A stretch of 64,000 nt of DNA from Mallotus nudiflorus. Taxonomy: Eukaryota; Streptophyta; Magnoliopsida; Malpighiales; Euphorbiaceae. Location: positions 3,782,001-3,846,000 of the forward strand of contig CANTUR010000793.1 of NCBI GenBank assembly GCA_947683625.1, read 5' to 3'. The notes below the pieces were generated by a model that worked only from the letters and a program-made list of their open reading frames with translations, had not been told where the DNA came from and did not search any database. This document shows positions 11,218-25,230 of the stretch, piece after piece (the stretch's first letter is position 1; every line of letters begins with the position of its first letter). The position numbers and the translations under genes were made by a program.

Positions 11218-12273
11218 ACTTTTATGACTTACTAATCTATCTTTCTGACAATAGATTATGGCCTTTTTTTTAGTAACCTTTGTTGCTTGTCTATTATTAT
11301 TCAAAAGGTTAAAGTTTTAATATAGCTTTGGTTTTTTGGACTAACTAAATATGACGTAAAGGTTCTTTATGTCTGAGTTGGAACTTAATTTGAACTTTCC
11401 TTGAGATTGTGGGTTTGAGTTCATGTTGAACGGGTTCCTAGAGCAGGTCATCTAATGGGTTCGTATCAGGTATTTTATTCCCTGACCCACCTGAATTTTT
11501 TTATATTAGCATTAGTTCTAAATGACATTGTTTAGAATTAGGGTTAGTATCAAGTATTTTGTTCCCTAACCTTCCTGAATTTTTTATATTGACATTAGTT
11601 CTACAAAAAATTGTTTAGAACTAGGGTTAGTATATATATATACACACACACACACACATAAGACCCTAGTTCCTTCATTTTCCACTTCTCCTCTCCTCTC
11701 TCTCTCTCCTGCCATTTGTTCTTCCAAAGCCTTCTCTCTTCCTCTATCCTCTCTTCTTTACCTAATATCTCTTCTACTATTCTAACCTTTCTATTTATTT
11801 TGAACCTTAGAAATCCTAGCAACTCTAGATCTTCATCTTTCTCTCCTTTGCTCTCTTAATCTCAATTTCAATCTTCTTTCATGTTTTCAAAATTGTAGTG
11901 GATTTTTTTAACAAAATGTCATCTCCATTGATGATCTGTTTATAGGTAATACATTAAATATTGGCTCCTTCTTGTGTTGGATTTTTTATATTTTTGCAAT
12001 TTTTAGAGAGCTTATTTATATAAAAATTTATTTTTTTATTCAAATATAGTTTATATTTTAAAAAATATAGTATATGAGTATATTTATAGATTTATCGTTG
12101 ATGATAAATTCTTTTATTATGTTTTAGAAAAAAAATTTTATTTTTTGTATTTTTTTTATTTGAGTAAAAGTTTGTGTTGTATATATGTTATAATGTTTAG
12201 ATATATGTTATAATTTTTTTACCTGAGCATAGATATTTATTTGTGAAATTTTTTTTATTTTTTGGAATTTTTT

Positions 12274-12277
<4 letters not shown>

Positions 12278-12316
<39 letters not shown>
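12278..12316. repeat. (GT)n microsatellite in hAT1 intron, copy A
   Basis: This is a pure GT run of about 38 bp. The copy B counterpart at 43532-43572 is a compound GT/AT run. Confidence 0.95.
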
Positions 12317-12320
<4 letters not shown>

Positions 12321-13079
12321 CTATGCTTGATGATAATTATTTTGTATTTCTTTGTGATAAATTTATATTTTTTGTAATTTTGTTTGATCTATGTAAAAAC
12401 TTTTTGTGTTATATATGTTATATTATATAGATATATGCTGGATAATAATTTTTGCAATTATTTGTAAAAAAATTATTAATTTTTTATCATGTTTTTTCTT
12501 CGGTTTAACATGCATGTATACAAAAAAAAGTATCTGTTTATGGATCTATAATTGTTTTAATTTTTAGTTGCAAAAATATTTTATTTAATTTAATAAAAAA
12601 AATTATTTTTTATCATTTTTTATATGTGCATTGTAAATAATTTTTATATTAAATGTATTATTTTTTGAAAATATTATTAGATTTTGTTCACAATTATGTC
12701 TGTTATTTTGTTCATATTTATTTATTTAAGAGTTTGTGTTAATATTGATTTATTTTAATAGCGTGTAAATAATTTTTTTTTTTGCTCTGTCCTGTGTTGT
12801 ATGTATCTAAAGTTCTAAAGTTCCTAGTGGTGGAAGCTTAAAGTTATAACAAAAATAAAGGGGTGGAAGCATAAGCTTTTACATGATGTTATAACTTTAC
12901 AACTTTCAAAATAAAACGGGTGGAAGTAGTCACTGACTCACTACGATCTCAAATTCTCCATATTGCTTTAGTAGTAATATAAAGGTATTGAGCAGTCACT
13001 TCATTTTAATTTTTTTGTTTTTATTGTGATGTGCAATTTTTTTTAACCTCTGAACTAATTCTTTTTTTTTTATGTTTTA

Positions 13080-15033
13080 TGTCAATAATGGAGATTGCCA
13101 ATACTAGTGGCAATAAGAATACCACTAGTTCAAACCTTGAGGTGGAAGCCCCAAGTGTTCCTATTGTTGAGCATACACAGACTAAGCCTCAGCCTCAAGT
13201 TACTGTTAAAAAATGAAAGGAGACTGAACCAAAATCCAAAGTTTGGCAGTACTTTGAGAGAATTAAGGGTGATAAAGGTGTTGTCATCAAGGGTAAATGT
13301 ATCTATCACTCTACAACCTATAATGCACACTCTAAAAAACATGGCACTTCATCATTAAAAAACCATGTCTTGAATTATTTGACATTTCCACATTCTATGG
13401 ATGTTAGGCAGTCATTGTTAACTTTGCAACCTACTATGGTGGGAGCACATGAAAATACTGAGTCTGTTGTGTTAGGGACTTGGAAATTTGAGCAAGAAAC
13501 TATTAGAAATCCACTTGCACAAATGGTAATTACTAATGAATTACCATTTAAATTTATAAAAGGGGTGGGTTTAAGAAGTTCATGTTTGCTGTTTGTCCTC
13601 ACTTTAAGATACCATCTAAGTGGACTATAAATAAGGATTGTTTTTCAGTTTTTTTAAATGAGAGGGTGCAGCTTAAAAGTTTCCTTAAGTCAAATCGTTA
13701 AAGAATCAGTATACTGATTCTTGGACATCAATTGAAAAACTCAATTATATGTGTGTGACTACTCACTATATAGATGATGGGTGGAATTTGCATAAACAAA
13801 TAATATGTTTTGTCCATATTACCTCTCATAAGAGGGAATACATCTCTAAGTCATTAGAGAATTTTTCGATTGAGTAAAGGATTAGAAATGTGTTCTCTAT
13901 GACAATGGATAAAGCATCCTTTAATGACACTACTGTGGTGTATTTTAGAAAAAAAATGTTAAGTTAGGATGCTTCTGCTATTAGACTAAAATTCCTCCAT
14001 ATGAGATGTATAGCTTACATATTGAACCTCATTGTGAATGATGGGTTGAAAGAAGTTGATTCTTCTGTTAAAAAGGTAAAGGAGTCAATTAGATACATAA
14101 AAAACCTCACCTGCTAGGTTGAGGAAATTTAGAGAGCTGTCTAATCTACTAGGTTTCGAGTCCAAATGTTCATCATTCCTTGATGTCCCTACTAGGTGGA
14201 ACTCCACCTACTTAATGCTTAAAACTACATATTTATTTAAGAGGACTTTTAAAAAATATAAAGAAACTAAATCTTCTATCAAACATGATTTAGGGGATGA
14301 TATCCTAGATTTTCTTGACTAGTAGTGTGTAAATCGAATGGTGGACATGTTAAAGATTTTCTTTGATACCATACTAAGAATTTCTGGTTCAAATTATGTG
14401 ACTACAAATAACTTATTTTCTGAACTTTATGATTTGAATTACATGCTTATTGATATGCAATCATCTTTTGATATGTCTGTTAAAAACACGGGTAACAATA
14501 AGAAGTAGAAATTTGATATTAGGGAGATCTAGAAAAAATGAACTTCGTTATTTTTTTTCTACAATACTTAATCCTCGATATAAATTTGAATTTTTAGAAT
14601 TCTCTATGCATCAAATATATGGTCCACTACTAGGAAGCACCCTATATTTGAACATGAAGTCTAATATTCATATGTTATTTGATGATTATTTATCAACTTA
14701 TGGCACCTCTTCTACATCTAAGTTTGCAGTCTAACCATACAATTTCTTAACCTCAATTGTCTCTTTCTGTAAACACTATGTCTTTAATAAATAAAGATTC
14801 AAAAAGCATAAGTTTGATTCTAGTTTGGGTGGAAATGAAAGATTTGAACTTGAAATATATTTTAATGAGGCTGTTTTGGAAGATGAAGGAACTTTTAATA
14901 TCCTCATATGGTGGAAGTTGAATTCTGAGAGGTTCCTAATTCTATCTTGTATGGCTAGAGATGTTCTAGTTGTTCTTATTTTTACTATGACTTCTGAGTT
15001 TGCATTCAATATCGGAGGTAGAGTTCTTGACTT
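13080..15033 (+). pseudogene. hAT1 transposase (BED finger, Ac-like), copy A
   Basis: The start METIANTSGN-like region at about 13089 (read MEIANTSGNK) leads into a BED-type zinc finger, with KVWQYFERIKG, KCIYHSTTYNAHSKK and GTSSLKNHV. The second zinc-binding cysteine is changed to histidine. Further fragments are TMDKASFND (around a catalytic aspartate), MRCIAYILNLIVNDGLKE, VPTRWNSTYLMLKT and, near 14908, WWKLNSERFLILSCMARDVLVV with TSEFAFNIGGRV. These are the landmarks of plant RICESLEEPER-type hAT transposases. Multiple stops and frameshifts break it, and the C-terminal end is lost at 15033. It would bind element ends and catalyse cut-and-paste transposition in the nucleus if intact. Confidence 0.85.
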
Positions 15034-15964
15034 AGGTTGCTCTGATAATACCAAGCATCTAAGTCTAATGACTGAAGCTATCACGCTTAGGTCGCTTCAA
15101 TGGTACTGAGGTTCGAAGACTCAAATTGCTTTAATGGTACTGAGCATCTAAGTCTAGTGACTGAAGCTAGCACCCTCAGGTTACTTCGATAGTACTGCGG
15201 TTCAAAAACTTGGGTCGCTTATATAGTACCGAGCATTAAAACCCCAATGATGGTTGGTCCCAACAGGTCATTTCTATAATATTGATGGGTTAATCCTTCA
15301 AGTCATTTCATAATATTAAGCATCTTTTATTGAATAATTTGTGTATCTTAGTCTAGTTGGCACCTTCATGTTCCTGTATTCAAACACGACAATCCCAAAG
15401 ACTCAATATTGAGCATCATCATCTTCTATGATTGAGGCTGACCACCTCAGCTCACCCTTCAGCATCAGAAGCAATCATGAGAAGTCCATCTTTCAATAAT
15501 GAAATTCCTATTCTGAGTAACTTGTCATTATTTATAATTAGTCTACCAGATCTGGATACATCTTACATAAATATCCAAATAAGACTTTTGTGGGGGGGGG
15601 GGGGACTCTTAATACCCTATATACTTATTCCTATTATTTTGTGCGTTTATTTTCTAAATAGGGATTACTTACATAAGAAGAATATCTAATACAAATAGGA
15701 AGAGAGCCCCTAATTACAAAGACTTCTAGCCTAAGTCCTAGATAGATGAGAAATCCTATTCCTCTCAGATTTAAATATCATTGTCTCTACATATAGTCCC
15801 TATTTTCCTCACTCTACTCCTTTACTCATTGCTCTCTTTATCTCTCTAAAAACTCTCTCTCTACATTCTCTAACTTAGGCATTAAAGGGTTTGTGGGGAT
15901 CCTCCCAACCTCTCACATTGCCCTTTATTGGTTACTTGTAGGACTTAGAGATTCTGGAAACAAG
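15034..15964. mobile_element. LTR-like sequence abutting truncated hAT1
   Basis: The sequence begins TGACTTAGG exactly where the hAT1 alignment stops. Internal short repeats (AGCATCTAAGTCTA near 15054 and 15143, plus TCGCTTCAATGGTACTGAG-like units) occupy the left part. The right part has CT-rich blocks and a GGCATTAAAGGGTTTGTGGG motif near 15878, which resembles the region after the transcription start in Tat-lineage Gypsy LTRs. It probably ends near GGAAACA at 15964. hAT1 does not resume afterwards, so this is not a simple insertion. A G run lies at 15592-15604. The lineage is uncertain. Confidence 0.35.
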
Positions 15965-16244
15965 TTATTAATAACTAATAAATTTTAATAATAAATATCT
16001 TTTAGTACACAATAATTTTTATATTCTTATGTTTATTTGCTAAGAAATTAGGTATTATGATTATATAACTCTTTTTTTCCCCAATAATGTATAGAAGAGG
16101 GTGAGAGTGAAATCAATTTAAAGAGATCGCATTTGTTGTTTGCAAGTTGGCCACTCTTTTGTGTAATTTTTTAGTTTATTTGTTATGTATAATGATATTA
16201 TTTTCTTGGAAAAAATCATTTTTAAGCCTTTGGATTATAATGAT

Positions 16245-16470
16245 TTTTTGTATTAAGCCCCTATCCTTTTATTTCATTGCATTAATCTCCTATACTATTA
16301 ATTATATAGCTATTAAGCCCCTATATTGTCATTTATATAATGCATTGAGCCCTTATAGTATGAATAACATATCTATGAAATTTGTCAAATTGGGCCTTAA
16401 TAGCTACATAAGTAATAGTATAGAGGTTCAATGCAATGCAATAAAAAAAATATGGGCTCAATAGAAAAAA
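16245..16470. repeat. Imperfect inverted repeat, MITE-like
   Basis: The left arm (about 16245-16320) contains a TTAAGCCCCTAT motif and a run through CTATACTATTA. The reverse complement of the right arm (about 16390-16470) repeats these with a few mismatches. A third related unit (GCATTGAGCCCTTATAGTAT) lies between them. It could fold into a hairpin. No coding sequence is present. Confidence 0.4.
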
Positions 16471-16596
16471 CACTATAGTTTAGGAGTTTAAAAATACTAT
16501 ATATATAATATGCTAGACTATTTCATCATATGCCATTTTGTTGATGATAGATATTGGCATATTGATGTGCATATTGAATATATATGGAAGTGCATA

Positions 16597-16790
16597 TACC
16601 TTTAGATTTGGTAGTTTTTTGGGTGGCGTAGAAATGTAAACATGCATATGAGGATTGGTAGCTTTCTAGGTGGTATAGAAGTGGAAAATGCACAGAATTA
16701 TTAGCTTTTGGGGTGGTATAGAAGTGTAAACATGCACCAGGGGATTTGGTAGCTTTTTGGGTGTTATATATGCCTAAACATGACAGGGCA
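16597..16790. repeat. Degenerate minisatellite, about 50 bp x 4
   Basis: A unit containing TTGGTAGCTTTTTGGGTGGT and AGAAGTGTAAACATGCA is repeated about four times with substitutions. It sits 350 bp downstream (in the gene's sense) of the GRF zinc-finger pseudogene. No function is evident. Confidence 0.6.
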
Positions 16791-17141
16791 TTATTGTTGT
16801 CAATATATACAGATTAGTTGATTTGTAATCTATTATAACAGATACTAAATTGAAATCAATGAAATGCATTTAATATCAATTTCTATATATCTTTTCCTCA
16901 TTATGTTGCATTATATATTAATAGATTTACCAGTTAACTTATATCAAATTGCAAATATTACAAGTACTGCAAAAGGCATTTCAATTTCAAATGTCCATAT
17001 TTCATTACACAACCACAATACATCATCCTTAATAAGAGAAGTACTATGTGCTGACATTGCAACTATATCTAGTTTTCCATTACAATAACTTCACTAAAAG
17101 TTTCTAATTTGTCTTGATACCATGGCTTAATTCAACATGGC

Positions 17142-17747
17142 TCATTTCAATTTATGATAGTGGTTGCCAATCTTCTTACTAAATAAGTTACTCACCACCA
17201 ATAGAAGATAGAAAACCCATAACAAAACCAATGCCGCCTTCAAAATGAACACAACTTTCAAATACTGCTTATTATCATTGGCCATGTTATACATCTGCAT
17301 CTTCAGTGTATTTACTTCTAGTTCCAACCCATTCACTTTGTTCTTCAGTTCATCATCCCTATTATAACTCCTCTCTTCATTGCTTTTAATTTCCCATGCA
17401 TTTCTTCTTCTATTAAATTCCTTCAACCTTTCAACCTTTGCCATAAAGTCATGAATTACTTACTTTTCCCTATCTAGAAAATCTTCATCATACCAAATAA
17501 AACTCCTGCACTTCTAAACCTGTAAAAATGATCAACCAAATAAGAGTTAATCTAATAAATTACCATTACCATTAATATTATAGTACTCAGTCACCTTTTT
17601 CTTATCATGTTTTATGCAGCTATAAAACCTTCTACCTGGGCTTTTTTGTGTCCAGGAGGTCCTCCTTGGAACAACGAGTTCACACTTGCACTTCACCTCA
17701 AACTGTGGATCGTTGTCTTCAATAAATTGGAATATTGGAGTTCGCAT
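17142..17747 (-). pseudogene. GRF zinc-finger, coiled-coil, membrane-anchored protein (At4g04775-like), disrupted
   Basis: The first part (17747 down to about 17565) encodes a GRF-type zinc finger: CKCELVV, RTSWTQKSPGRRFYSC. After a short AT-rich intron with a plausible acceptor near 17505-17512, the second part encodes CRSFIWYDEDFLDREK. An in-frame TAA follows, and then VIHDFMAKVERLKEFNRRRNAWEI. The remainder has a coiled-coil-like stretch (ELKNKVNGLELEVNTLKMQM) and a hydrophobic C-terminal segment (VVFILKAALVLLWVFYLLLVV) that looks like a single membrane anchor. This order matches the plant family annotated as 'uncharacterized At4g04775-like', whose biochemical role is unknown. GRF fingers are generally thought to bind nucleic acid. 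Apart from the TAA the frame is remarkably open, so the gene may be recently inactivated, or the exon boundary may lie elsewhere. Confidence 0.6.
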
Positions 17748-17760
17748 TAAGAGTTAAGAG

Positions 17761-18596
17761 TAAAAAGAAGATGAGCTTAAGGAAGACATACTGTTAGCCT
17801 ACAAATGGCAATTCCAATTAGGGTTTTGATTTAGGAATTTTAGAAATAGAAGAAAGAGAGAGAAGAGATTACTAAAAAATACAAGAGGGAGCGAGGGAAG
17901 GAGAAGAAAGAATAGGGTTGTTGATTTTTTAATACTAAGAATTAATTATATTTTTTTAATCATTATTTTCATATTGAATTCACGACTGAAGGTCATGCAG
18001 GGAGACATTGGCCAATTTTGGGGTCTTTTATCCATTTATGTCAAGTTCTTGATTAAATAAGCCAAAAAGTTAATTTCTAGGTTTTTTGGCCAACGCGTCT
18101 AAGTACAGGGGGCAAATTGATCCTTTGGCCTATAATAAATGGTTTATCTCTAAGAAGAATGGACATGGACATTGGACACAAATACAATGATTTTTTAAAA
18201 AATTTAAATATGCAACACGGACGGGACATGTTATATATATATATAAATTCCACATAAAATGTGTATTTTTTTATTATATAAAGATGATTGTTAAAAAAAT
18301 ATAGTGTAATAAAATAGAAATTTCATAAAATTTAAACACTTATTATAATTATTTAATTAATTATCAATCATTGTCATATATAAGGCATATATAAAAAGTG
18401 GCCAATATATATGACCTATATAAAAAATGGAGCTATCATTACAAAGAGAAACTCCAAATAATTTAAAATTTGACCAATAATGTAGTTATCATTTCGCCAA
18501 TAATCTAGCTACCAATACCATATACATGGCATGTACAGAAAGTGACAAAAAAAACAAAAGTCATGTCTTAAAAAGTGTCATGTTGTGTCCTACATG
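17761..18596. other. Upstream region of the GRF pseudogene and left flank of hAT2
   Basis: The first 150 bases are purine-rich and could be the promoter or leader of the minus-strand GRF gene. From about 18150 the sequence contains ACATGGACATTGGACACAA-like and CAACACGGACGGGACATG-like motifs. Similar GTGTCC motifs resume at 21740-21810 beyond hAT2, so hAT2 seems to have inserted into an older unidentified repeat. No gene is seen. Confidence 0.4.
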
Positions 18597-18899
18597 CATA
18601 TTTGTCAAATTGAGATTCAAATTGAGAATTGAAAATTTCATTTTAAGAATCGAGAATCGAATCGAATTGAATCATAACATTCAGTTTATGGATATAATAT
18701 AAAGTTAAAATAACATATATTCTATATTCATATAATAAAATATTTTTCCATTAAATATTATAAAGTTCTCTAACATATTATGTAATATCTCTAAATTTTA
18801 AAAAATACTTTTAATCATTTTACTTGCATCATTTTCAAATTAAAAGTACCATCTTAAAAACAAATATATAAATAACACTCTAATAAGTCACTAATAAAA

Positions 18900-20570
<1,671 letters not shown>

Positions 20571-21660
20571 GATCCTAGGTAGGATCACTAGTTCTAGTTG
20601 TATATCATTTTTTTTTAATCTTGAAGTCATATTTCAATACTATGAACTAAAATTAACCTACAAAAAAACAATACATCAATTTAATTATTAATTTTATATA
20701 ATGAGAAAAAAATAATATTTTCATAAATGAGTGTCACTTCAAATGTAAAAATATTATTTGCTTTATTAAATTATTAATGATAAGTTGATAACACTGTTTA
20801 AATAGTAAAAATAATACTTTATTAGAGATTGTGTCCATGAGGAAAGTAAGTGGTGTGTATGTCATGCATGTGTTGTATGTCACTGTCAAGTGTGTGTCTA
20901 TGTAAGGGACGTTTTTTCTAATGCATTAACCAAAACCAAAGTTTTAAGCCTTTAATGCCCATAATATAATAAAGCATTAACCAAAGGTCCAAAACCAAAA
21001 CCAAAATAATATCTATAAAGTATAACCCATTTATACACCTAGGAAAGTGAAATTCAAAGCATAAACATAGAAAAAAAAATCAAAGCATTAACTAAAACTA
21101 GTACAAAGAAAAGAACACAAATTGACAGAACAAAAAAAGAAAACAAAGAAAAGAAAGAGGATGGAGAAAATAGAATAGAAATAGAAAATTACTTGATAAA
21201 TAGTAACGCTAGTAATAGAAAGCATCGAGTGGTACCATTGGTTCTTAGTTGTTAATCTGTGTTAAAGAACACACAGATAATGGGAGGCAAGATTTTTTTT
21301 TCTTCTTCTTCTGCTTATTCATCATGTGTGTATTGTATAAAATGTCTCTTCTTCTTCTACCATCTTTTTTTTCTGAATCTATTTATTTGATGGGATTTTT
21401 GTATTTTAGGAATATGAGATGTGAATCTATTTATTCAATGAGATTTTTATATTTTAGGAATATGAGATGTGAATCAATCGATTTATATCAATTTAGTCGA
21501 TTCATTCCGATTCACTGCGATTCTACTATGATTCTGCATATTTTTTGATTCATCAACATATTTGACTTGTTTTCAATGTGACTCGATTCAACCTGTACGA
21601 TTCGACTCGTAAATTGTACAATTTTTCGAATTATACGATTTAAACAACTATGCCTACATG

Positions 21661-21865
21661 TACCTCAGCTATGTCATTTCTATGTTATAAAAATAGAAAA
21701 TAATAAAACAAATGTCTAGTAAGGACACAAAATTCATTGAACATATGTATCGGTGTCCAAAAAATATCTAATATGGATACGTCATCCTTTTTAAAGTGTC
21801 TACCCTTCATAGATTTAACTTACTGTTAATTATGACAAAATATTTCTTTTTCTTCTAATTAAGGC

Positions 21866-21913
<48 letters not shown>

Positions 21914-22909
21914 TAATAAAGTAATTTTAAATTATAATTGTACCATCAGATTGATAGCTGAAAACTCATGCCTTGATTGATCATTGTCGCATCGTCATTA
22001 ATGAGAAAAAGTGTGTTCGCTGTTTGATTAATCAATTGAAAACCTTAAATTCCTGAATTGACATATATATATATATATATATATATAGTTTATGTTACGT
22101 CCACGCATACTTGACTAAAGGATCAAGCATTCTCACAGATGTTCTTCAAAATTTGTACTTGACCAAAAATATATACTATATGTTTAACGTAGATTTTTAT
22201 TATTGGACTCATTTTTATAAAATAAATTTTAATTTTAATTTTAATTACTAATAATTAAAAAGTGCAATTTTCAAAAATTTTAATAAAATTCAGTATAAAA
22301 ATATTTAATTTTATAGTTAAATTTGTACATTTAAAATAAACGAGATAGTAAAATTTATAAATCATCTTCTAATTCTATAATATTAATGCTTTTCTTCGCT
22401 ATAAGTTTTTTATTTATTTAAAAATTAACTACAGTCCTAACCTAAAAATAATTAATATAATTTTTGAAAGTAATATTTATTTTGTATAGTCAAAATAGTA
22501 CTTCTATTATTTTTTATATCTTTTACTGTAATTCTATTTTCAAAAATTATATTCAACATTCTTTTAAATAGTAACCGTATTTAATTTTTTAAAAATAAAA
22601 TATTTTAATTAAATTTTAATTTTTTACTAAATTTTAATTTGATAAAATTTTTAAAAATAATAAAATAATAGTTTATCGACAAAACAATCTAATTTTTCAA
22701 ACTTAATAGTTTATTTATATTATTTATTGCTATCTTAATAATATTTTTATGTAAATACAATTTTTTTAACATTTTTATATAATAATCTAATTTTACAAAC
22801 TGAACAGAATTATAATATAATAGATTATTACATTCTTAATAATTTTCTATTTTAGTAATTATATAACAATCTCTCAACAAATCAAATATGCACTCCTTAT
22901 CCCCAAACG
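21661..22909. other. AT-rich DNA between hAT2 and the Gypsy relic, no gene seen
   Basis: The left 150 bases continue the repeat that hAT2 interrupted. AT dinucleotide runs are at 21869-21909 and 22062-22087. From 22120 to 22900 the sequence is almost pure A and T with poly-purine and poly-pyrimidine runs. Nothing supports a gene or RNA. Confidence 0.7.
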
Positions 22910-25230
22910 AAGAGTGATGGTGCCCTCAAACACACCAAATTATGCTAGAGCCATGTACAAGAAAGGCATCCCAAAATTAATCGCACATTCTCATCCTCCT
23001 CAAAGTCTAACACAACAAAATCTGCATGAAATATGAATTTAATCATCTTTACAAGCATATCTTCCACAATTCCAATAGGTTTTTTAGTTGAACAATTTGC
23101 CAATTGCAAATTCATTGTCTTTATTGCTTTAAAGCCCAATTTCTTGAAAATTGACAATGACATAAGATTAATTGAAGCTTTCAAATCACATAAGGTTCTT
23201 TAAAATTATAAACTCCCAATTGTGCAAGAATGGTAAGACTTCGAGGATGTCTTCTTTTGAGTGGTAGCTTGATTGGTAATTAATGCACTACACTCCTTCT
23301 TATATGACAATCTTGAGCTCTTCTAACCTAGTTTTATTAGATATTGGGTCTTTGAGGAACTTGGCATATTTAGGCATATGAGCTAACATCTCTATGAATG
23401 AAATATTGATGTGTACCTTCCTAAGCATGTCAAAGAACTTACTCCTCTCTTTGTCTCGTACTTCATTCCTAATTCTTTAGGAAAAAGGTAATGATGGTAC
23501 ATATGGCTTTATAGTCTCTTTATTAGACTTAAATTTCTTATTGAACTTGCATTTGACCTCTCCTTTGATTTCCTTATGAGACTTGGCATTGTTCTTTACT
23601 TCTTTTGGCTCAACATCACTTTCCTTAGTGGAATTAGAATCAACCTTATCCCTATATTGAGTTACTACTTTGGTTGCATCATTATCCTCAACCTCCTTTT
23701 CCTTATTGAGTATGGATTCCTTATGCCCTTTCAACTTCTTTCCACTTCTTAAAGTTATGGCTTTAACTTACTCCTTAGAGTTAGTCTTCGTGTTAATTAA
23801 ATTCTCATGTTTAAGTGTTGAAAATGCATTAGCAATTTGGCCCATTTGAACTTCGAGATTATGAATGGATGAAGAATGTTTTTTGAGCATCAATTGACAA
23901 TCCTTATGTATTTGGTCAATCCTAACTTCTAATTTGCAAGTAGCATCCTCTTATAAGGTCATTCTTTTGTCCATCATTTCTACTAACTTATTTAATTTGT
24001 TCTCAAATGATGAACCTTTATCTTTGGATGGATTTTAATACAAAGCTTAAAAGTTTATTTTGCCAAAACTTGGTGAAAATTATGATATATTCACTCCTTG
24101 CTCATTTTGATTTTTCCATAAGAAATTAGGATGATTTCTCTATAAGGGGTTATAGGTATTGACATACACATTACCCTTATTTTGCATATAATTTACAACC
24201 TCCATATTTTGCATTAAAATGCACTCAATCATTGCATGATTCCCTTTTATAGCTCACATGATGAAGTTGATATAGCATTAACCTTCATACCTTTCATATT
24301 AACCTTTATACCCTTCATCTCCTTTTTTAGTGCATCTAGCTTAACATAAAGTAAAGACACACCATCTAACTCCAACATCCCATTACTCCATAATGACATA
24401 GCCCTCTCATTACTCCATATTTGTTTTGTTCTTGCCATTTCTTTAAATAAGTCTAATAATTCCTTGGTATTTTATTACACATTGACATTCCATATACTAA
24501 ATCAAAGTTTCTTCTCAACATAGGACTAAGACCTTTATAAAAAGATTGCCTAAATCCCATGGTGGAATAAGGTGTGAAGTGCATTGCCTTTGAAAGTCTA
24601 TAAAATTTTACCAACTCTCATATAAGTTCTCATTATCCCTTTGATAAAAAAGAGTTAATTTCAGCTCTAATTTACAATGCCTTCGTGGAAAGTACTTTTT
24701 AAAGAATGTTGTATATATCTCCTCCCAAATAGTAATTGATTAAGATAGTACTCCCATAAACCACTTTTTAATGCTATCTGTGATTGAGAATGGAAATAAC
24801 AAAAGTCTAATAGCATTTTGTGGAACACCGTTCATTTTTAACATAGTATAATAGTCTATAAATCTAGACATATATGCCATTTGATCTTCAAATGGTAGGC
24901 TATATAATTGAGAACTTTGGATCATTTAAATCATGTTGGTTTTATCTCATAATTATTTATAATAATTATTGGGTGCACTATAACTGATTAATCATGGTGA
25001 ATATTATTCCTCATCAAGCATTCCCTCACGGTACTTTTTTTAGCCTCTTTCTTATTGGTAGAGTGGTATTAATAATGGTGCCATCATTATCTCCATTATT
25101 TCCTAGTCTAACTCCTTCATGCTCCATGATTTCTCTAGCTCTTTGCTCATGCCTTTGTTTATTCGAAGTACGCTCAATCTTTAAGTTAATTTTAAAGAAG
25201 TTCTCACATTTTGGTGTTTTGCTATGAGAT
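22910..25230 (-). pseudogene. Athila/Tat-type Gypsy gag-protease relic
   Basis: Read right to left, the N-terminal gag part is ERTSNKQRHEQRAREIME followed by SYSAPNNYYK. It then has MIQSSQLYSLPFEDQMAYMS, LLFPFSITDSIKKWFMG and later gag fragments. A lysine-rich linker ends PYVPSLPF (23477-23734). Next is EMLAHMPKYAKFLKDPI, and then the aspartic protease with LCDLKASINLMSLSIFKKLG, IGIVEDMLVKM and FVVLDFEEDENVRLILG. This matches the gag-protease of the Athila/Tat branch. The protease aspartate is kept but the usual DLGAS has become DLKAS. Reverse transcriptase and integrase are absent, and the relic stops near 22910 just after the protease. Frameshifts and stops abound. Confidence 0.85.

Larger units (their letters stand above)
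10382..15033 (+). mobile_element. hAT transposon hAT1, copy A, 3' end missing
   Basis: The element starts with TAGGGGCGAGCAAAACC, preceded by CTTTTACT, which resembles the 8-bp target duplication around the complete copy at 41732-47696. The interior holds an LTR-like insert (10536-11217), a pyrimidine-rich leader with TA/CA repeats around 11631-11710, a probable intron with a GT repeat (12278-12316), and a broken transposase (13080-15033). Alignment with copy B stops abruptly at 15033 inside the dimerisation domain, where an unrelated LTR-like sequence begins. The right terminus is absent. Confidence 0.8.
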
